NCBI GenBank assembly: GCA_001839685.1
Contig: MLAK01000989.1
Coordinates: 1-31,131 of the forward strand
Length of the DNA: 31,131 nt
Source of the DNA: Tritrichomonas foetus
Lineage: Eukaryota; Parabasalia; Tritrichomonadida; Tritrichomonadidae
Direction of reading: 5' to 3'
Shown: one piece after another, positions 30,064 to 31,131 of the stretch
Numbering within the stretch: the stretch's first letter is position 1
Layout: every line of letters begins with the position of its first letter
Notes under the pieces: generated by a model
The model's database searches: none
What the model was told of the DNA's origin: nothing
Seen by the model: the letters and a program-made list of their open reading frames with translations, nothing else
Program-made: the position numbers and the translations under genes

Positions 30064-30482
30064 ATGAATAAGAAGACGCAGAAAAAAAGAAGGAGGGGGA
30101 AAAGAAAACTAAAGTTCAAAGTTCAAAACTTTTATATGAAATCTTACCAAGTGATATAGTGATTCGTGAAACTAATGGTGAATCTGCTTCTTTGCTCCTG
30201 TTCTAAGTTCTACTATTTCACAGATGTGAAAGCATTTTTATTCAAATTACTCTTCATGCCATTCGTGATTGCCTCAAGACCAGAAAATTTACCATTCACT
30301 CTATTAAAGTAAGTGAAGAATCGTTTACATTGTTGATTGAAGCATATCCTTTTGTTATTACCGACCTTTTCTGTCACATTATTTCTGCCATCAAAAAAAT
30401 AGCTTGTGATTTTGCAGTTAAAAGTGGAAAAGCTCCAAAAGAAATATATTCTTGTTATTGTTTTCACAGAAGTTGGAAATGA
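30064..30482 (+). pseudogene. interrupted plus-strand gene fragment, unrecognised
   Basis: From 30072 one frame of 136 codons runs to TGA at 30480-30482 with a single internal stop, TAA at 30204-30206 (codon 45). It reads SKLLYEILPSDIVIRETNGE before the stop and FTIHSIKVSEESFTLLIEAY after it, with coding-like composition throughout. An ATG at 30064 lies in another frame and would join it through a one-base change in the A7 run near 30082-30088. The opposite-strand frame at 30213-30497 is better explained as its shadow. The family is not recognised; an ILPSDIVI...NGE stretch loosely recalls BTB-type proteins of trichomonads. Confidence 0.4.
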
Positions 30483-30698
30483 AAACATTTTTTTCATCTA
30501 AAGGTAAAAATTCATAATTTCATGAATTTACATTAAATGATCCACAAAAAACTGTTTGAGCTGATTCATTTCCTACTTTTTATTTCAAAATGAATTGATT
30601 TCGCAAAATTCACGGAATGTACACCTTCTCTTACCAATATCATGAGTTGTTCTAGCTGAATATGAGTTCGAAATAGTAAATACACTTGTTGATGATGA

Positions 30699-31131
30699 TT
30701 AAAAATACTCTAAAAACTCATCTTCAAAATTATAATCTGTATCATCCGTATCATCTGTGCTAGAAATCTTATTTTCACATTTACTTATCATGGGGAAACC
30801 AGGAATGTTCCATGCTGATTTATATGCATGACTGCTTACTTTATTAAGTATTTCTTTGAATGTTCGTGCAGCTAAAGCTTTATTCCAAACTGAATTCCCT
30901 TCAATTGCTTTTCTCCGTGAAATATCCCACGCTTTTTTCATTTTAGCCTTAATAATTCCAAAGATCTTTCTATCTAATGGCTGAAAGGAACCAGTACCAT
31001 TGGCGGGGACAAAAATGAGATCTATTTGCAAACTCTGTGCAAGTTCTCTGACAATTGCATCTTTATGCGTGCTGTATACATCTAAGACTAAACAGCAAGG
31101 CTCATTATTAACTTGTTCTGATAACCATTTA
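30699..31131 (-). CDS. DDE transposase, pogo/Jerky (DDE_1) type, C-terminal part
   Basis: Minus-strand frame open from the right window edge to TAA at 30701-30699, so the N-terminus lies outside the window. It holds the second catalytic aspartate in LVLDVYSTHKD and the third in GTGSFQPLDRKIFGIIK, 35 residues apart, the arrangement of pogo/Tc5/Jerky-type DDE_1 transposases (CENP-B relatives). The TTG at 31031 is not a start, since the frame and homology continue upstream. The C-terminus has the usual helical AW-containing region and an acidic end (DDTDDTDYNFEDEF). No stop or frameshift is seen in the visible 143 codons, so the copy could be recent. Terminal inverted repeats were not found between 28053 and 30699. 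A domesticated copy is possible but unsupported. Confidence 0.8.
   Translation of the reverse strand, partial: KWLSEQVNNEPCCLVLDVYSTHKDAIVRELAQSLQIDLIFVPANGTGSFQPLDRKIFGIIKAKMKKAWDISRRKAIEGNSVWNKALAARTFKEILNKVSSHAYKSAWNIPGFPMISKCENKISSTDDTDDTDYNFEDEFLEYF

Noticed and set aside
30213..30497. 94-codon minus-strand frame
   Set aside because: Opposite the better 30072-30482 plus-strand frame and without recognisable motifs.
1..31131. CRISPR arrays, rRNA genes and bacterial operons
   Set aside because: No spaced direct repeats or rRNA-like blocks were seen, and all confident genes are eukaryotic.

Overview
The window is AT-rich eukaryotic nuclear DNA with long intronless genes, short intergenic gaps and standard stop codons. 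The gene content points to a parabasalid (trichomonad), most likely Trichomonas or Tritrichomonas. It includes a two-repeat Myb protein, an RNA polymerase II largest subunit without heptad repeats, a giant BEACH protein, a multi-membrane-span calpain-like protein rich in N/K/Q linkers, and an RCC1 protein with a trichomonad-style BTB-like tail. Many stops overlap TAAA, the poly(A) signal described in Trichomonas. The genus is inferred; no marker here settles it.

Layout. 1-420: T30 tract and Myb promoter. 420-1685 (+): Myb factor. 2239-6995 (+): RPB1, split into two overlapping frames by an apparent one-base lesion near 4512. 7017-7611: no intact gene, but protein-like fragments on both strands and two perfect palindromes centred on ATCGAT. 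7670-8638 (+): DUS2-type tRNA dihydrouridine synthase. 8639-10428: gene-poor, with one possible decayed gene. 10429-11646 (+): protein kinase with an in-frame TGA just before its glycine loop. Next come three large minus-strand genes in a row: BEACH/WD40 protein (20101 to 11822), DEK1-like transmembrane calpain (25601 to 20454), and RCC1/BTB-like protein (28052 to 25983). 28053-31131 is accessory: a possible 287-bp MITE, broken open frames, a pseudogene at 30064-30482, and the 3' part of a pogo/Jerky-type DDE transposase running off the right edge on the minus strand.

The genes do not form a pathway. Myb, RPB1 and DUS2 belong to transcription and tRNA modification. BEACH, calpain-like and RCC1 proteins suggest membrane traffic and signalling. 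The most unusual object is the transmembrane calpain: it has the plant DEK1 layout (about 23 membrane spans, cytosolic arm, CysPc-like domain, beta-sandwich) but all three catalytic positions are replaced. Several first codons of the longest open frames are TTG, so I chose the first ATG for the Myb, BEACH and calpain genes.
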